Shown: positions 54,685-64,000, numbered from the stretch's first letter. The stretch is 64,000 nt of DNA from Bacteroidota bacterium (GCA_018267215.1 JAFDYX010000024.1:167240-231239), one strand, 5' to 3'. Program-made: numbers and translations. Notes: generated by a model from the sequence alone, not told the origin.

Positions 54685-56724
54685 TTATTTGGTTACCGGA
54701 AAAGCAGCTATCCTCAGTCTGGCCGCTCCCATCGGTATTAATACTATTTCTTCTTCCGGCTCACCGGATGAGACAGGACTTTGTGGCAACTCGGCACATA
54801 ATCCATATTGATCAATTGTCCAGCCCGGAATTTTTTTTGCTTTTATTTTCAGTTCGACTGGAACGGCCGCAGGGGTAAAGGGGAAGTCATCTGCAGGCCA
54901 CGGTTTATTGATTATGACAAACGATTTTTCTAATGCAGCAAGGTTAGCCGATAGCCCATAGTTCCAGGCACTGGCCGGTTGAATTTCGTAGGAAGGCCAT
55001 TGGGAAGGATCAGAATGTTCTTGCCACTTGGCATCGTATTGGGCTGTTTGTTTGCTGTCGATCCGAATATATTTTTCGTTGATCTTTACTGAGTAGGTGA
55101 GCGGCCCCCGGTCAACACTCACGCTGTTTTTGTTATTTGCCCACACCCGTATTTTTATTTTCATGGGAAACTCTATGCGCACCAGATCATTTGTTTTCCA
55201 GTTACGATTGATTTTTAAATATTTTCCTGAAGAAATCGGCATGGTTACAGCTTCATTGTTTACATACACTTTGGCATCGTTGCACCAAGCCGGAATGCGC
55301 AGATACAGCGGAAATAGCGCGGGTTGGCTCAGCGTAAGTTTTAAGTTTATCGTTTCATCAAATGGATAATGGGTTTGTTCAGCTATCGTTACGATTGCCC
55401 CATCGCCCACTTTAGCTGTTACTTCGCTGGCAGAATATAATACTGAAGCCAACCCGTTGTCTGGCGTGGCCATCCATAAATTTTCAGCGTAATAAACCCA
55501 CCCGCTGGTATGATTGTGTTGGCAACATCGGCTGCTGAAGGGATTCATGTTCAGGTGCGGGCCGGGGTTGTCAATTCCCGGATGATGATTTTGGCTGTCG
55601 CTCACCACCATATTCGGGGCTGTGAGGTAGCGAAGAGATTTATAATCGGGCATGAAGGCAGCGGAAAATGTATTCAAGGCTACATCTTCACAGTTCTCGG
55701 CCCAAAACGGATCTCCCGTAATGCGCATCATGATTTCGTCTGAGGTCATTTGTTCCACCATTCCACATGTTTCTACTGCCTGGCGCGGATCGGTATAACC
55801 TTTTCTTGAATTTTCATCGCCACCCCACATGCCGCCCGGCACCTGGCCATATTGTGCTCGAATAAAATTCTGATTGTCGTAGCTGGCTTGTAAGTCGGTA
55901 AGGTCTCCACTTTGCTGATAAAAGGTGGCCGGCTCGCGGAAGCACTGTGCAATATTAACATTGTGCCAGTTGGGCAACCAATTCTTCAATTTCCAGTTGG
56001 CCGTGTTGCGGTGTATTTTTTCGGCCAGGTCGAGCAGCCATTTTTCTTTTGTTATGTTGTAAAGCCAATAAACACTATAGAGATTATCTCCGCCCCGGCT
56101 GTTTTCCCAGTAGTCGGTGAGGAAATCATTTTCAGGAATGGAAAGCTGCCATTTGAAGTAGTTTGATAAGTGGGTGATGACACGCGGGTCGTTGCTGTAT
56201 TCGTAATAAGATTGTAAAACAAATAACATCAGCATTTGCGCCCACAAATCGCGTTTGCCCGTACTGTTGCGGATGATGTACGGACCAAAATCTCCGTTGT
56301 CGCGTTGGCTGTTGAGGGTTCCGTTAATCCATACCATGGCCTCATTAATCATTTTTTTGTCATTCAGCACATACCCCATATTGGCATAGCCTTTCAGCCA
56401 GTAGGGTAATTCTTCCCAGCCCCATTCACCTTTGCCATCTTTGTTCAGCCACGCATTATTTTTTTTAGTGAGCCATGCGCTGATTTCGCCCAGATGCCCG
56501 GCTAATCCTTCACGTTCCAGTTGCAATGTTTTTAGCAACCAGCCACCGGGCTTAATTACACCCACGGGCAATTTTACCAAATGCTGGGGTTTAAGCGGAG
56601 GCTGGTTAGTATGATAAAATGAATTTAACGCATCGTTAGAAGGAGCAGTAACTATTGTTGCCCACGATTGGCCGAGTGCGTGAATAGATAGCGACAGCCC
56701 GGTGATAAGAAAAAGTGTTTTCAT
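54685..56724 (-). CDS. GH127-type glycoside hydrolase (DUF1680, beta-L-arabinofuranosidase family)
   Basis: The 679-residue protein has a signal peptide (MKTLFLITGLSLSIHALGQ), an (alpha/alpha)6 barrel (WGWEELPYWLKGYANMGYVL, NLYSVYWLYNITKEKWLLDL) and beta-sandwich regions. The family's zinc-thiolate site is conserved: Glu318 and Cys320 in VETCGMVEQM, and Cys400-Cys401 in SRCCQHNH. In the GH127 prototype the first Cys of the pair is the nucleophile. It probably acts on a plant or exopolysaccharide arabinose-type linkage. It stands alone, with no PUL, SusC or SusD genes near it. Confidence 0.88.
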   Translation of the reverse strand: MKTLFLITGLSLSIHALGQSWATIVTAPSNDALNSFYHTNQPPLKPQHLVKLPVGVIKPGGWLLKTLQLEREGLAGHLGEISAWLTKKNNAWLNKDGKGEWGWEELPYWLKGYANMGYVLNDKKMINEAMVWINGTLNSQRDNGDFGPYIIRNSTGKRDLWAQMLMLFVLQSYYEYSNDPRVITHLSNYFKWQLSIPENDFLTDYWENSRGGDNLYSVYWLYNITKEKWLLDLAEKIHRNTANWKLKNWLPNWHNVNIAQCFREPATFYQQSGDLTDLQASYDNQNFIRAQYGQVPGGMWGGDENSRKGYTDPRQAVETCGMVEQMTSDEIMMRITGDPFWAENCEDVALNTFSAAFMPDYKSLRYLTAPNMVVSDSQNHHPGIDNPGPHLNMNPFSSRCCQHNHTSGWVYYAENLWMATPDNGLASVLYSASEVTAKVGDGAIVTIAEQTHYPFDETINLKLTLSQPALFPLYLRIPAWCNDAKVYVNNEAVTMPISSGKYLKINRNWKTNDLVRIEFPMKIKIRVWANNKNSVSVDRGPLTYSVKINEKYIRIDSKQTAQYDAKWQEHSDPSQWPSYEIQPASAWNYGLSANLAALEKSFVIINKPWPADDFPFTPAAVPVELKIKAKKIPGWTIDQYGLCAELPQSPVSSGEPEEEIVLIPMGAARLRIAAFPVTK

Positions 56725-56836
56725 GTGTTTGAAATTGGAACATTAATTTCAAACGAACAAATGTTGCGAATAAAAAATAGCCAGAACTAAAGCCAGCCCA
56801 ATATTTTTCTTCAGGTGAGTATTTCATCTACCACGT

Positions 56837-57589
56837 TTACTTTCCCTTCGATGCCGATTGCGCCAGTTGTCTCATTTTTTGGATGCGCTCAGGATCAACT
56901 GTTCTCAGTTTAAACTCACTGCCTTCGTCATCGCCCATGCCGGCAATGGATGGGTTACGGTAGGCCATCTCGCTTTCGCGGAATTTAGTAGCCGAAAAAT
57001 GGATTTCTTTTGTTTTAGTTTTAGCCACTATCTCCGATACTGTATTTTCATTGACACCCGACCCCGGCATGATGGCAATGCGTCCGTTTGCTTTTTCAAT
57101 TAACTGTGCAATCAGGTCTGCACCTTTGATAGCTTGAGCCTGTTGGCCTGCGGTAAGAATGCGGTCGAAGCCTACCTCAATACAGTCTTCCAAGGCTTCC
57201 AGTGGGTCGCTGGTCATATCAAAGGCACGGTGGCAGGTAACTTTCATCGGTCGGGCGCGCGCTATCAATTCCTGGCATCTTTTTTTATCTATCCGTCCAT
57301 CGGCTGTTAAGATGCCCAACACCACGCCATCGGCACTTAACTTTTTGCATTGGTCTATGTCGTGCTTCATGGCATGAAACTCATCATTTGAATAATGGAA
57401 ATCACCTCCACGCGGGCGGATCATGACAAACACATCTATGTTTAGATTTTGCCTGATGGTTTCAATCGTTCCGTAAGAAGGAGTGGTTCCTCCTTCAGCG
57501 GGATTATCGCATAACTCAATCCGGTCGGCTTGGCCTTCCTGTGCTTTCAATGCAGATTCAATATTGTAAACAACGATTTCGAGCGTCAT
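56837..57589 (-). CDS. cutC: CutC-family TIM-barrel protein
   Basis: The 250-residue protein matches CutC throughout: TLEIVVYNIESALKAQEGQA then DRIELCDNPAEGGTTPSYGT, VMIRPRGGDFHYSNDEF, TCHRAFDMTSDPLEALE and GRIAIMPGSGVNENTV. CutC was originally described as a copper homeostasis protein, but its biochemical role remains disputed, and the barrel resembles an isomerase or aldolase. It is 19 bp downstream of the aspartylglucosaminidase gene, on the same strand. Confidence 0.9.
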   Translation of the reverse strand: MTLEIVVYNIESALKAQEGQADRIELCDNPAEGGTTPSYGTIETIRQNLNIDVFVMIRPRGGDFHYSNDEFHAMKHDIDQCKKLSADGVVLGILTADGRIDKKRCQELIARARPMKVTCHRAFDMTSDPLEALEDCIEVGFDRILTAGQQAQAIKGADLIAQLIEKANGRIAIMPGSGVNENTVSEIVAKTKTKEIHFSATKFRESEMAYRNPSIAGMGDDEGSEFKLRTVDPERIQKMRQLAQSASKGK

Positions 57590-57607
57590 AGTTTTTGGAG
57601 AAAGAAA

Positions 57608-58573
57608 TTAATAATAACTTTTAGATTCAAAAATTTTGTTGGGCACTTCGTTTGAATAAACGGCATAGGTAAATCCTTTTTGCAAGGCATACGCTCCCAG
57701 TTCTCCATTTTTGTTTAAGGCCAAAAACCCTACCTGAATTTCTTTAGATTTTTGCGGTTGGTTTTTTACGATCCTTTTCACGGCCAGCTCGCACGCTTGC
57801 TGCGGTGTGTTTCCCTGCCGCATCAGCTCGACAACCAAATGCGAACCGCAAATGCGGATCACTTCTTCGCCCACACCGGTTGAGGTAGCTGCGCCTACTT
57901 CATTATCAACAAATAGCCCGGCTCCGATGATGGGCGAGTCGCCCACGCGCCCGTGCATTTTGTAGGCCATGCCGCTGGTGGTGCAGGCGCCAGATAAATT
58001 TTGATGGGTGTCTAAGGCAATCATGCCGATGGTGTCGTGGTTTTCGATGTTGGCAATGGGTTTATACACACCTTTCTTCAGCCATTCTTTCCAAGCCTGC
58101 TCGGATTCTTTCGTCAATAAATTTTCTTTTTTAAATCCGTTGGCCAGTGCAAACTGCAGGGCGCCATCGCCTACCAGCAAAACGTGCGGTGTTTTCTCCA
58201 TCACTTTGCGGGCTACCGAAATAGGATGGACGATGTGCTCGATGCAGGCCACGGCACCGATGTTGGCATGCTCGTCCATGATGCAGGCATCGAGCGTTAC
58301 GCGCCCATCGCGGTCGGGCAAACCGCCCAGCCCCACCGATGTTTCTTTAGGGTCGCCTTCGGGCACCTGCACACCGTTTTCAACGGCATCGAGTGCGCGG
58401 CCTTTGCCGGCCAGCACTTTCCAGGCTTCGGCATTGGCGCCCACGCCAAAGTTCCAAGTGGAGATAACGATGGGGACAGTTGTTTTCTTCTCTTGCGCAA
58501 ACAATTTCTGCATACTGCCCAGAGAGGCTAAAAGTGTGGAGGAGAGAATAAATTTTCTTCGCGAAGTTTTCAT
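57608..58573 (-). CDS. N4-(beta-N-acetylglucosaminyl)-L-asparaginase-like enzyme, predicted Tat-exported
   Basis: The 321-residue Ntn-hydrolase begins MKTSRRKFILSSTLLASLGS, a twin-arginine-type signal (SRRKFI). The autocleavage motif is HDTIGM, where Thr181 would become the N-terminal nucleophile of the beta chain. GGLPDRDG, SGACTTSGMAYK and GVGEEVIRICG are also typical of aspartylglucosaminidases. It would release aspartate from glycosyl-asparagine in the periplasm. The DPP-IV peptidase gene lies 12 bp upstream on the same strand. Confidence 0.9.
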   Translation of the reverse strand: MKTSRRKFILSSTLLASLGSMQKLFAQEKKTTVPIVISTWNFGVGANAEAWKVLAGKGRALDAVENGVQVPEGDPKETSVGLGGLPDRDGRVTLDACIMDEHANIGAVACIEHIVHPISVARKVMEKTPHVLLVGDGALQFALANGFKKENLLTKESEQAWKEWLKKGVYKPIANIENHDTIGMIALDTHQNLSGACTTSGMAYKMHGRVGDSPIIGAGLFVDNEVGAATSTGVGEEVIRICGSHLVVELMRQGNTPQQACELAVKRIVKNQPQKSKEIQVGFLALNKNGELGAYALQKGFTYAVYSNEVPNKIFESKSYY

Positions 58574-58585
58574 AGTGGTTAGATT

Positions 58586-60766
58586 TTAACGACCGCCCGG
58601 AGGGCAATTACTTCTTAAATATTCTGAATACAAAGTGGACAAATGTTGCCGTGTGCCTTCGCCTTCGCTGATGCCGTGCGTACGGTTGGGGTAAGGCATA
58701 AATCGAAACTGTTTGTTGTATTTGATCAGCTCGTTCAGCAACATCTCGGCATTATTGTAATGCACGTTGTCATCGCCTGTGCCATGGATGTACAATAAAT
58801 TTCCTTTCAGGTTTTTAGCGTAGGTGACAGGCGATCCATTTACAATGTCTTCCAGGTTTTCTTGCGGCAAGCCCATGTAGCGCTCCTGGTAGATATTATC
58901 GTAGGTAAGCTGGTTGGCTACGGCAGCAATGGCAATTCCGGTTTTATAAATTTCAGGATATTGAAAAAGCAAATTCAACGTGGTAGATCCGCCACCGCTC
59001 CAGCCCCACACGGCAACACGATCGGCATCTACAAATGGCCATTTCAAAATTTCTTTGGCAGCCATCGCTTGGTCGTGGATGTTGAGGCGGCCGATTTTAC
59101 GATAGATAGATTTGCGCCATTCTTTTCCTTTGGGTGCCGGTGTTCCGCGGCCGTCCACAGAAATGTAGAGATAGCCTTCTTTAGCTAAGCTCCCGTTAAA
59201 GAGCGGATTCCAGCCGGTGCCATAGCTGTCGGTTACGGTCTGCGAAGCCGGCTCGGTGTACACATAAAAAAGAACAGGATATTTTTTATGAGGGTCAAAC
59301 TCGCGAGGCTTGGCCATCCATCCATCCATTTCAATTCCGTCTTCTGTTTTAATTTTAAAAAACTCAATAGTTGACTTTGATTTGTCGGCAACTGCCACAG
59401 CAGCAGCTACGGGATGTTCTTTGCCTATTACTTGATGACCGGACAAAGTAATCCATTCTTCGGCAGGTTTAGTGAAATAGTTGGAGAAGGTGTGCTGAGC
59501 ATATTTGCCGTTAGGCGAAATGGTATAACCGTGCGTTCCAATTTGATTGGTTGGTGAAACCAATTCTGGTTTTCCTTTTCCATCCAAGCTGGCTTTAAAT
59601 AAATATTTTTGCGTAGCCTGCGTAGGCGATGCCAGAAAGTAAATGGCATTATCTTTTTCGCTCAATCCCAAAAATTCGATCACATCAAAGTTTCCTTTTG
59701 TAATCAGCGTTTCTTTTGATCCATCGCTGGCTATCCTGTACAAGTGAACCCAGCCGTCCTTATCGCTCATCCACAAAAATTCTTTTTTATGATTGAGCCA
59801 AATAAACTCGTGGCGGAAGTCGAGCGAGTAGCTATCGCCCGAAAAGGGATAGACGTCAATCCAGGCGCGGTCTGTTTCCTCGTAAATTAACTTTGCGCTT
59901 CCGGTAAGCGAGCACGAAAAAATTTTGCTTTGATTTTGCTTCCGGTTCAGTTGCTGAATAAAAATTTCTGAGGGGGAGTTCCATTCCATGCGCGGCAAAT
60001 AATGCTGTTGCGGGTCGCCCGGCAGGTTCAACCACGTTGTTTGGCCGGAAGATACATTGACTATGCCGATTTTTGCGGGCGAAGGACTTTGCCCGATGGT
60101 GGGGTACTCCACCGGGATGATGTGCGAGTAGGCCGAGTCGGTGGTGTTGAGCATATAATAGTCTTTTATTTTGGCAGCATCCAGTTGCCAATAGGAAATT
60201 TGTTTGCTATCGGGGCTCCACTGAAAGCCATCGCGGCACGAAAACTCTTCCTCATACACCCAATCAAAAGTGCCACTGATTATTTTGCGCGAGTGGTTGG
60301 CTGTTACGGCCATTTCTTTTCCGGTAGCAAGGTCTTCTATGTACAGATCGTACTCGCTGACGTAAGCAATCTTTTTTCCATCGGGCGACAATTTGGCAAA
60401 ACGCAACGAAGAGGCTGGGTGCGATTTGCCTACCTGTTGCAATTTTTTGGTGCGGGTGTCTAATACCCAATAGTCGCCTTCGGTATCGAGCCGCCACACC
60501 CTGCGCGAATGGGTGTAAACAAGGAGCAAGTTGCCGTCTTCAGAAAAATGAAAATCGCGCACATCAATCGGTTGGGTAGTTCCAGATGGAATAAGGTCTT
60601 GAGCAGAAACAAAGACGGAACGCACTTGTCCGGGTAGCGTATATCTTACAATTTCTCCATTTTCAGCTTCAAAATAAGAGTTGCCGTCAGCCGACCAGCG
60701 CAGCGATTGCGCCTGGCTTGTGCACACAAAAAGCAGAAAGCAGATAACAATAAAACGATTTGTCAT
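58586..60766 (-). CDS. Dipeptidyl-peptidase IV family serine protease (S9)
   Basis: The 726-residue protein has a signal peptide (MTNRFIVICFLLFVCTSQAQ), an N-terminal beta-propeller with DPP-IV signatures (FDWVYEEEFSCRDGFQWSPD) and the alpha/beta-hydrolase domain. The catalytic residues are visible: Ser590 in WGWSGGGSTT, Asp665 in HGTGDDNVH and His697 in NRTHGIS. The nucleophile box reads GWSGGG where GWSYGG is usual. Together with the aspartylglucosaminidase and CutC genes downstream it forms a short minus-strand set. It probably works in the periplasm on peptides with a penultimate proline. Confidence 0.9.
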   Translation of the reverse strand: MTNRFIVICFLLFVCTSQAQSLRWSADGNSYFEAENGEIVRYTLPGQVRSVFVSAQDLIPSGTTQPIDVRDFHFSEDGNLLLVYTHSRRVWRLDTEGDYWVLDTRTKKLQQVGKSHPASSLRFAKLSPDGKKIAYVSEYDLYIEDLATGKEMAVTANHSRKIISGTFDWVYEEEFSCRDGFQWSPDSKQISYWQLDAAKIKDYYMLNTTDSAYSHIIPVEYPTIGQSPSPAKIGIVNVSSGQTTWLNLPGDPQQHYLPRMEWNSPSEIFIQQLNRKQNQSKIFSCSLTGSAKLIYEETDRAWIDVYPFSGDSYSLDFRHEFIWLNHKKEFLWMSDKDGWVHLYRIASDGSKETLITKGNFDVIEFLGLSEKDNAIYFLASPTQATQKYLFKASLDGKGKPELVSPTNQIGTHGYTISPNGKYAQHTFSNYFTKPAEEWITLSGHQVIGKEHPVAAAVAVADKSKSTIEFFKIKTEDGIEMDGWMAKPREFDPHKKYPVLFYVYTEPASQTVTDSYGTGWNPLFNGSLAKEGYLYISVDGRGTPAPKGKEWRKSIYRKIGRLNIHDQAMAAKEILKWPFVDADRVAVWGWSGGGSTTLNLLFQYPEIYKTGIAIAAVANQLTYDNIYQERYMGLPQENLEDIVNGSPVTYAKNLKGNLLYIHGTGDDNVHYNNAEMLLNELIKYNKQFRFMPYPNRTHGISEGEGTRQHLSTLYSEYLRSNCPPGGR

Positions 60767-60948
60767 TTTTGTATAGGTTAATAGAGAGGCTCAAAAATAT
60801 AAAGGTAGTTTACATCCTTTTCTTTTATAAGCATTTCTTTTTTCAGCAGCCGTATTTTTGTTTCAGAGGCAAACAGCCATCACTTTTTTTGATGGCAGCT
60901 ATTGGCTGATTTGTTTTTATATGTATCTTTAAAAAATAGAAGCTACCC

Positions 60949-62409
60949 ATGGCCAAGCTAAAAAATATCATCAAACAACTTTCGGAGAAAGACTTCAAGG
61001 AAATCTACGATTCGCTCATGGAGAGCAATGCCGAGAAATCAGCCTATGTATTGAAGTCGTTGCGCGACCGGCAACTTTCCGACAGCAAAATCATGGTAGA
61101 ACTGGAGGTTAATGCCAATGCGTATTACACCCTGCGGTCTCGCTTAAATCAAAAGATAGAAGAGCATCTGCTGCAGCAGATGGAAAGCCCGCGTACCGAT
61201 ATTTTGCGTAAAGTAGCCAACCTGAATGAAGTGATTTTCACTAAAAAGCGCACCATCTCAATAGCCACACTTCGGAAGTTAGAAAAAGAATTACAGGATT
61301 ATGATTTGGCCAGTGAGCTGACAGTGGTGTACAAATCACTCAAAAAACTGCACGTCCACTCGCCTGAGTATTTTAATTATTCGCAGTTGTATAACCGCCA
61401 CGTGGCTTTTATGCTGGCTGTAGATAAAGCAGAAGATTTGTTGGCCGACTACATTAAAAAATTTGGAAATTATTTTTTTACCGGAGACCCTACCGAAAAA
61501 CTCGGGCTGAATTTGGTGATGAAAGAGATGCAGAATGTTTGCAAACTGTATGATTCGCACCGGCTCTATGTTTACCAAAGCTGCATGTTGGTATTTCACC
61601 GGTTGTTTGTAGAAACCGATGACATGGCACACGAAGGCGAAGCCATTGAAGATGTGTTTGCCAAAGTGCAAAAGATATTCGAAACCTATAACCTCGACCC
61701 GCTTTACTATCACTTGAATTTGGTGTTTGAGTTTTTACGATTAGAATACTACAACCACTACAACGTATTCCGGCAGGCCGAAAAATATTATGAAGAAGTA
61801 AATGATGCCATGGCCACCTTGCTGGTCAATTATTCTAATTACACATTTACGGCACAGTTTCTTATTTCAAAAATTGAGCGGCACATTCGCAACAACACAG
61901 AAAAAACACTTTACACCGAAAACGAAAGCTTGCTGGTAGATATTGAACCCGAAGTACAAGACGTGCCCAAGCACGTAGTGTTTGTTTGCTATAAGGCTTT
62001 GAGTTGTTATTATGCCGGCAAGTATGAAGAAGCTGCCAAAGTAATCAACCAGATGCTCAACGAAATCAGCCTGAAGAAATACCCGTTTGTGCAGATGGAA
62101 GTAAAGGCGTTGCTGGCGCTACAATATTGCATGTTGAAAGATTATGAATTGTTTACCCAACTAACCAACAGCATACAACGGCAAATCCGTACGTTTGGAA
62201 AAGATGATTGCGAGAATGTGTTGTTGTTTTTAAAGATATTGCGCACAGCTACCAGCGAGGCTAAACGCGATAAAGCCAAAAAAATCAGTGCAGTTATTCC
62301 TAAGTTCAAGCAGATAAAAGTAAACTACTTTGCGCCTACTTCGATGGTTAAAATGGACGATAGCTTTGTTGAAGCATTGGCATCCATTGAAGGTGCGGCT
62401 GACGCCTGA
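60949..62409 (+). CDS. Helical protein of unknown function
   Basis: The 486-residue, probably cytosolic protein has no signal or TM segment. It starts with a basic helical region (MAKLKNIIKQLSEKDFKEIY, AEKSAYVLKSLRDRQLSDSK). The rest is a series of helix pairs, for example VFRQAEKYYEEVNDAMATLL and CYYAGKYEEAAKVINQMLNE, which look like degenerate TPR-type repeats. I do not recognise a named family. It is separated by 182 bp from the divergent peptidase gene. A weak TATCTTTA box lies near 60923. Confidence 0.7.
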   Translation: MAKLKNIIKQLSEKDFKEIYDSLMESNAEKSAYVLKSLRDRQLSDSKIMVELEVNANAYYTLRSRLNQKIEEHLLQQMESPRTDILRKVANLNEVIFTKKRTISIATLRKLEKELQDYDLASELTVVYKSLKKLHVHSPEYFNYSQLYNRHVAFMLAVDKAEDLLADYIKKFGNYFFTGDPTEKLGLNLVMKEMQNVCKLYDSHRLYVYQSCMLVFHRLFVETDDMAHEGEAIEDVFAKVQKIFETYNLDPLYYHLNLVFEFLRLEYYNHYNVFRQAEKYYEEVNDAMATLLVNYSNYTFTAQFLISKIERHIRNNTEKTLYTENESLLVDIEPEVQDVPKHVVFVCYKALSCYYAGKYEEAAKVINQMLNEISLKKYPFVQMEVKALLALQYCMLKDYELFTQLTNSIQRQIRTFGKDDCENVLLFLKILRTATSEAKRDKAKKISAVIPKFKQIKVNYFAPTSMVKMDDSFVEALASIEGAADA

Positions 62410-62432
62410 CATCTTCTGCCTTCCCTATAAAC

Positions 62433-62840
62433 TTAAACCTCAATTTTTACGATGCTGTCGTGCGACAGGGGCTTGTTCAGGTACAAGCGTACATTTGGAT
62501 ATTTCTTCGACCGGTTAAAATCTTGTGGATTGATGGATGAGGTGAGCATCACAATTTTGCATTTTTTGCGGGTGAGAGGGGAGAGGTTTTCAAACTCATC
62601 CAAAAACTGAAAACCGTCCATCAGCGGCATATCAATATCCAGAAAAATCACATCGGGTAACACTTTTTCAGCCAAATCCATTTTCTCCATATTCTTCAAA
62701 AACTCAATGGCGCTCTTGGCGCCTGTGTGTGTGTAGATATGGTCGGTAACGGCTGCAGCCTCGATCATTTTTTGGTTGATCAGGTTATCGATTTCATTGT
62801 CATCAATGAGCATGACAGAGCGGTATTTTTTGGCGGTCAT
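62433..62840 (-). CDS. Single-domain response regulator (CheY-like)
   Basis: The 135-residue receiver domain has the acidic pair in VMLIDDNEIDN, the phospho-acceptor Asp68 in IFLDIDMPLMDG, Thr/Ser in VMLTSSINP and Lys in YLNKPLS. There is no output domain, so it must signal by protein contact. The Bacteroidota-type spacing (DIDMPLMDGFQFLDEF) is typical. No kinase gene is adjacent. It converges on the preceding helical-protein gene. Confidence 0.93.
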   Translation of the reverse strand: MTAKKYRSVMLIDDNEIDNLINQKMIEAAAVTDHIYTHTGAKSAIEFLKNMEKMDLAEKVLPDVIFLDIDMPLMDGFQFLDEFENLSPLTRKKCKIVMLTSSINPQDFNRSKKYPNVRLYLNKPLSHDSIVKIEV

Positions 62841-62920
62841 AGGTGAAAATTCTTGATCTTAAAAATAAACTATTTCCCGGTTTTTAAAAATGCACTTTTA
62901 CAATTAATGGTACATAGTTT

Positions 62921-64000
62921 TTACAAATCGAATTTAATTCCCTGTGCCAGCGGCAGGCTGTCGCTGTAGTTGATGGTGTTGGTTTGCCTGCGCATATACA
63001 CTTTCCAGGCATCGGAGCCCGACTCGCGGCCTCCACCTGTTTCTTTTTCGCCACCAAAGGCACCGCCAATTTCAGCACCCGAGGTGCCGATGTTTACGTT
63101 GGCAATGCCGCAATCAGATCCGGCATGTGAAAGGAATTTTTCCATGTCTTGCAAGCGTGTTGTCATAATAGATGAGGAAAGTCCCTGCTTAACACCGTTT
63201 TGCAAAGCAATGGCTTCCTCTAATGTTTTGTATTTAATCAGATACAGAATAGGGGCAAATGTTTCTGCTTGTACAATTTCGTAGCTGTTATTTACTTCGG
63301 CTATGGCCGGTTTAACATAACAGCCCGATTCGTACCCTTTGCCTTTCAGCACTTTACCAGACACGGCAAATTTGCCGCCTTCCTTTTTTATTTTTTGCAA
63401 AGCTGAGTTATATGCCTTCACGGCAAGCTTATCTATGAGCGGCCCTACATGGTTGTGTTGGTCTAACGGATTGCCGATGCGCAGTTGCGAGTAGGCTTTG
63501 GTCAATCTGTTTTTCACTTCTTCATAAACACGTTCATGTACAATCAACCTTCTGGTAGAAGTGCAACGCTGGCCGGCCGTGCCCACGGCACCAAATACAG
63601 CACCGCGGATAGACATGTCGAGGTTGGCGTGTTCGGAAATGATAATGGCGTTGTTGCCACCTAATTCTAATAATGCACGACCTAAGCGAGCGGCCACCGT
63701 TTGCCCTACGGCTTTGCCCATGCGCACCGACCCCGTTGCCGACAACAGCGGAATGCGCTCATCGGCACACAGCCATTGCCCTACTTTATAATCTCCGTTT
63801 ATTATACACGACACACCTTCGGGCACACCGTTCCGTTCAAAAACTTCAGCCGCAATATTTTGACAGGCAATGCTGCAAAGCGGTGTTTTTTCTGAAGGCT
63901 TCCAGATACACACATCACCACAGACCCAGGCAATCATGGCGTTCCAACTCCAAACCGCCACCGGAAAATTAAAAGCGGTAATGATACCCACGATACCCAG
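62921..64000 (-). CDS. Aldehyde dehydrogenase, family 7 (alpha-aminoadipic semialdehyde dehydrogenase type), N-terminus cut by window edge
   Basis: About 359 residues are seen, with the frame still open at base 64000. Motifs: TAFNFPVAVWSWNAMIAWVC (the family-7 NFPVAVWSWN), WKPSEKTPL, LLELGGNNAI with the general-base Glu, TAGQRCTSTRRLIVHE with the catalytic Cys, and GAFGGEKETGGGRESGSDAW near the C-terminus. It oxidises a semialdehyde, most likely alpha-aminoadipic semialdehyde from lysine breakdown, with NAD. Context is limited to the response regulator nearby. Confidence 0.92.
   Translation of the reverse strand: MGIVGIITAFNFPVAVWSWNAMIAWVCGDVCIWKPSEKTPLCSIACQNIAAEVFERNGVPEGVSCIINGDYKVGQWLCADERIPLLSATGSVRMGKAVGQTVAARLGRALLELGGNNAIIISEHANLDMSIRGAVFGAVGTAGQRCTSTRRLIVHERVYEEVKNRLTKAYSQLRIGNPLDQHNHVGPLIDKLAVKAYNSALQKIKKEGGKFAVSGKVLKGKGYESGCYVKPAIAEVNNSYEIVQAETFAPILYLIKYKTLEEAIALQNGVKQGLSSSIMTTRLQDMEKFLSHAGSDCGIANVNIGTSGAEIGGAFGGEKETGGGRESGSDAWKVYMRRQTNTINYSDSLPLAQGIKFDL

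Noticed and set aside
1-64000. CRISPR array, prophage or transposon
   Set aside because: I saw no regularly spaced repeats, no cas genes, no phage structural or integrase genes and no transposase; the ORF6N gene and TA pair are the only mobile-type signals.

Overview
The window looks like ordinary chromosome from a member of the Bacteroidota, most likely a Cytophagales-type bacterium. The evidence is of four kinds. Two clear promoters have the TTTG-N19-TAnnTTTG form typical of this phylum. Shine-Dalgarno sequences are mostly absent, except at the prfB frameshift site. The protein families are ones common in this phylum (BatA-type VWA protein, HYC_CC_PP-type small protein, DUF3347, a fused malic enzyme-phosphotransacetylase, a long TamB, lipoproteins with HMBD metal motifs). 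The tRNA gene does not encode CCA. The genus is not identifiable from this sequence alone.

Layout. 1-1.9 kb: rsmE (cut by the window edge), an acyl-CoA-binding protein and citrate synthase, packed tail to head on the minus strand. 1.9-5.5 kb: a remnant of a prohibitin-like gene, a potassium-channel-like membrane protein with a degenerate pore, and a divergent TPR histidine kinase. 5.6-14.5 kb: an eight-gene minus-strand copper/heavy-metal efflux cluster (small Cys/His protein, RND pump split by an in-frame UGA, TolC protein, two HMBD adaptors, DUF3024, DUF3347). 14.6-25.8 kb: mainly plus-strand housekeeping genes (rpsT, lysoplasmalogenase, CPBP protease, cdsA, prfB with its programmed frameshift, radC, a serine hydrolase, a DUF1684 protein, malic enzyme), with dusB opposed. 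25.9-32 kb: minus-strand pseudo-dihydroorotase, BatA-like protein, Omp85-type barrel and dnaA. 32.2-39 kb: a fused MutA-MutB methylmalonyl-CoA mutase, a small GNAT/DoxX pair, a serine hydrolase, an SDR and a zinc-ribbon protein. 39-44.7 kb: tamB and tsaD, divergent with overlapping start codons. 44.7-47.9 kb: a more accessory-looking stretch with a ParE/RelE toxin-antitoxin pair between two copies of the tsaD 3' end, a small membrane protein, hbd, and two unknown small proteins. 48-54.6 kb: the topoisomerase IV genes parE and parC with an ORF6N gene lodged between them, then an OmpA-family protein and tRNA-Ala(GGC). 54.7-64 kb: GH127-type glycosidase, cutC, an aspartylglucosaminidase-like enzyme, a DPP-IV-family peptidase, an unrecognised helical protein, a single-domain response regulator and a partial family-7 aldehyde dehydrogenase.

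How the genes work together. The metal-efflux cluster is the one clear multi-gene system: inner-membrane RND pump, two periplasmic adaptors, an outer-membrane channel and small exported accessory proteins. Most other genes are core metabolism, translation, envelope and replication functions. The observations most worth following are the in-frame UGA splitting the RND pump, the toxin-antitoxin cassette bracketed by a diverged second copy of the tsaD 3' end, the paired sliding-clamp-like motifs in the ParC tail, the 37-bp dyad at 46.94 kb, and the gene remnants and degenerate enzymes. I did not find a CRISPR array, prophage, transposase gene or recognisable defence island.
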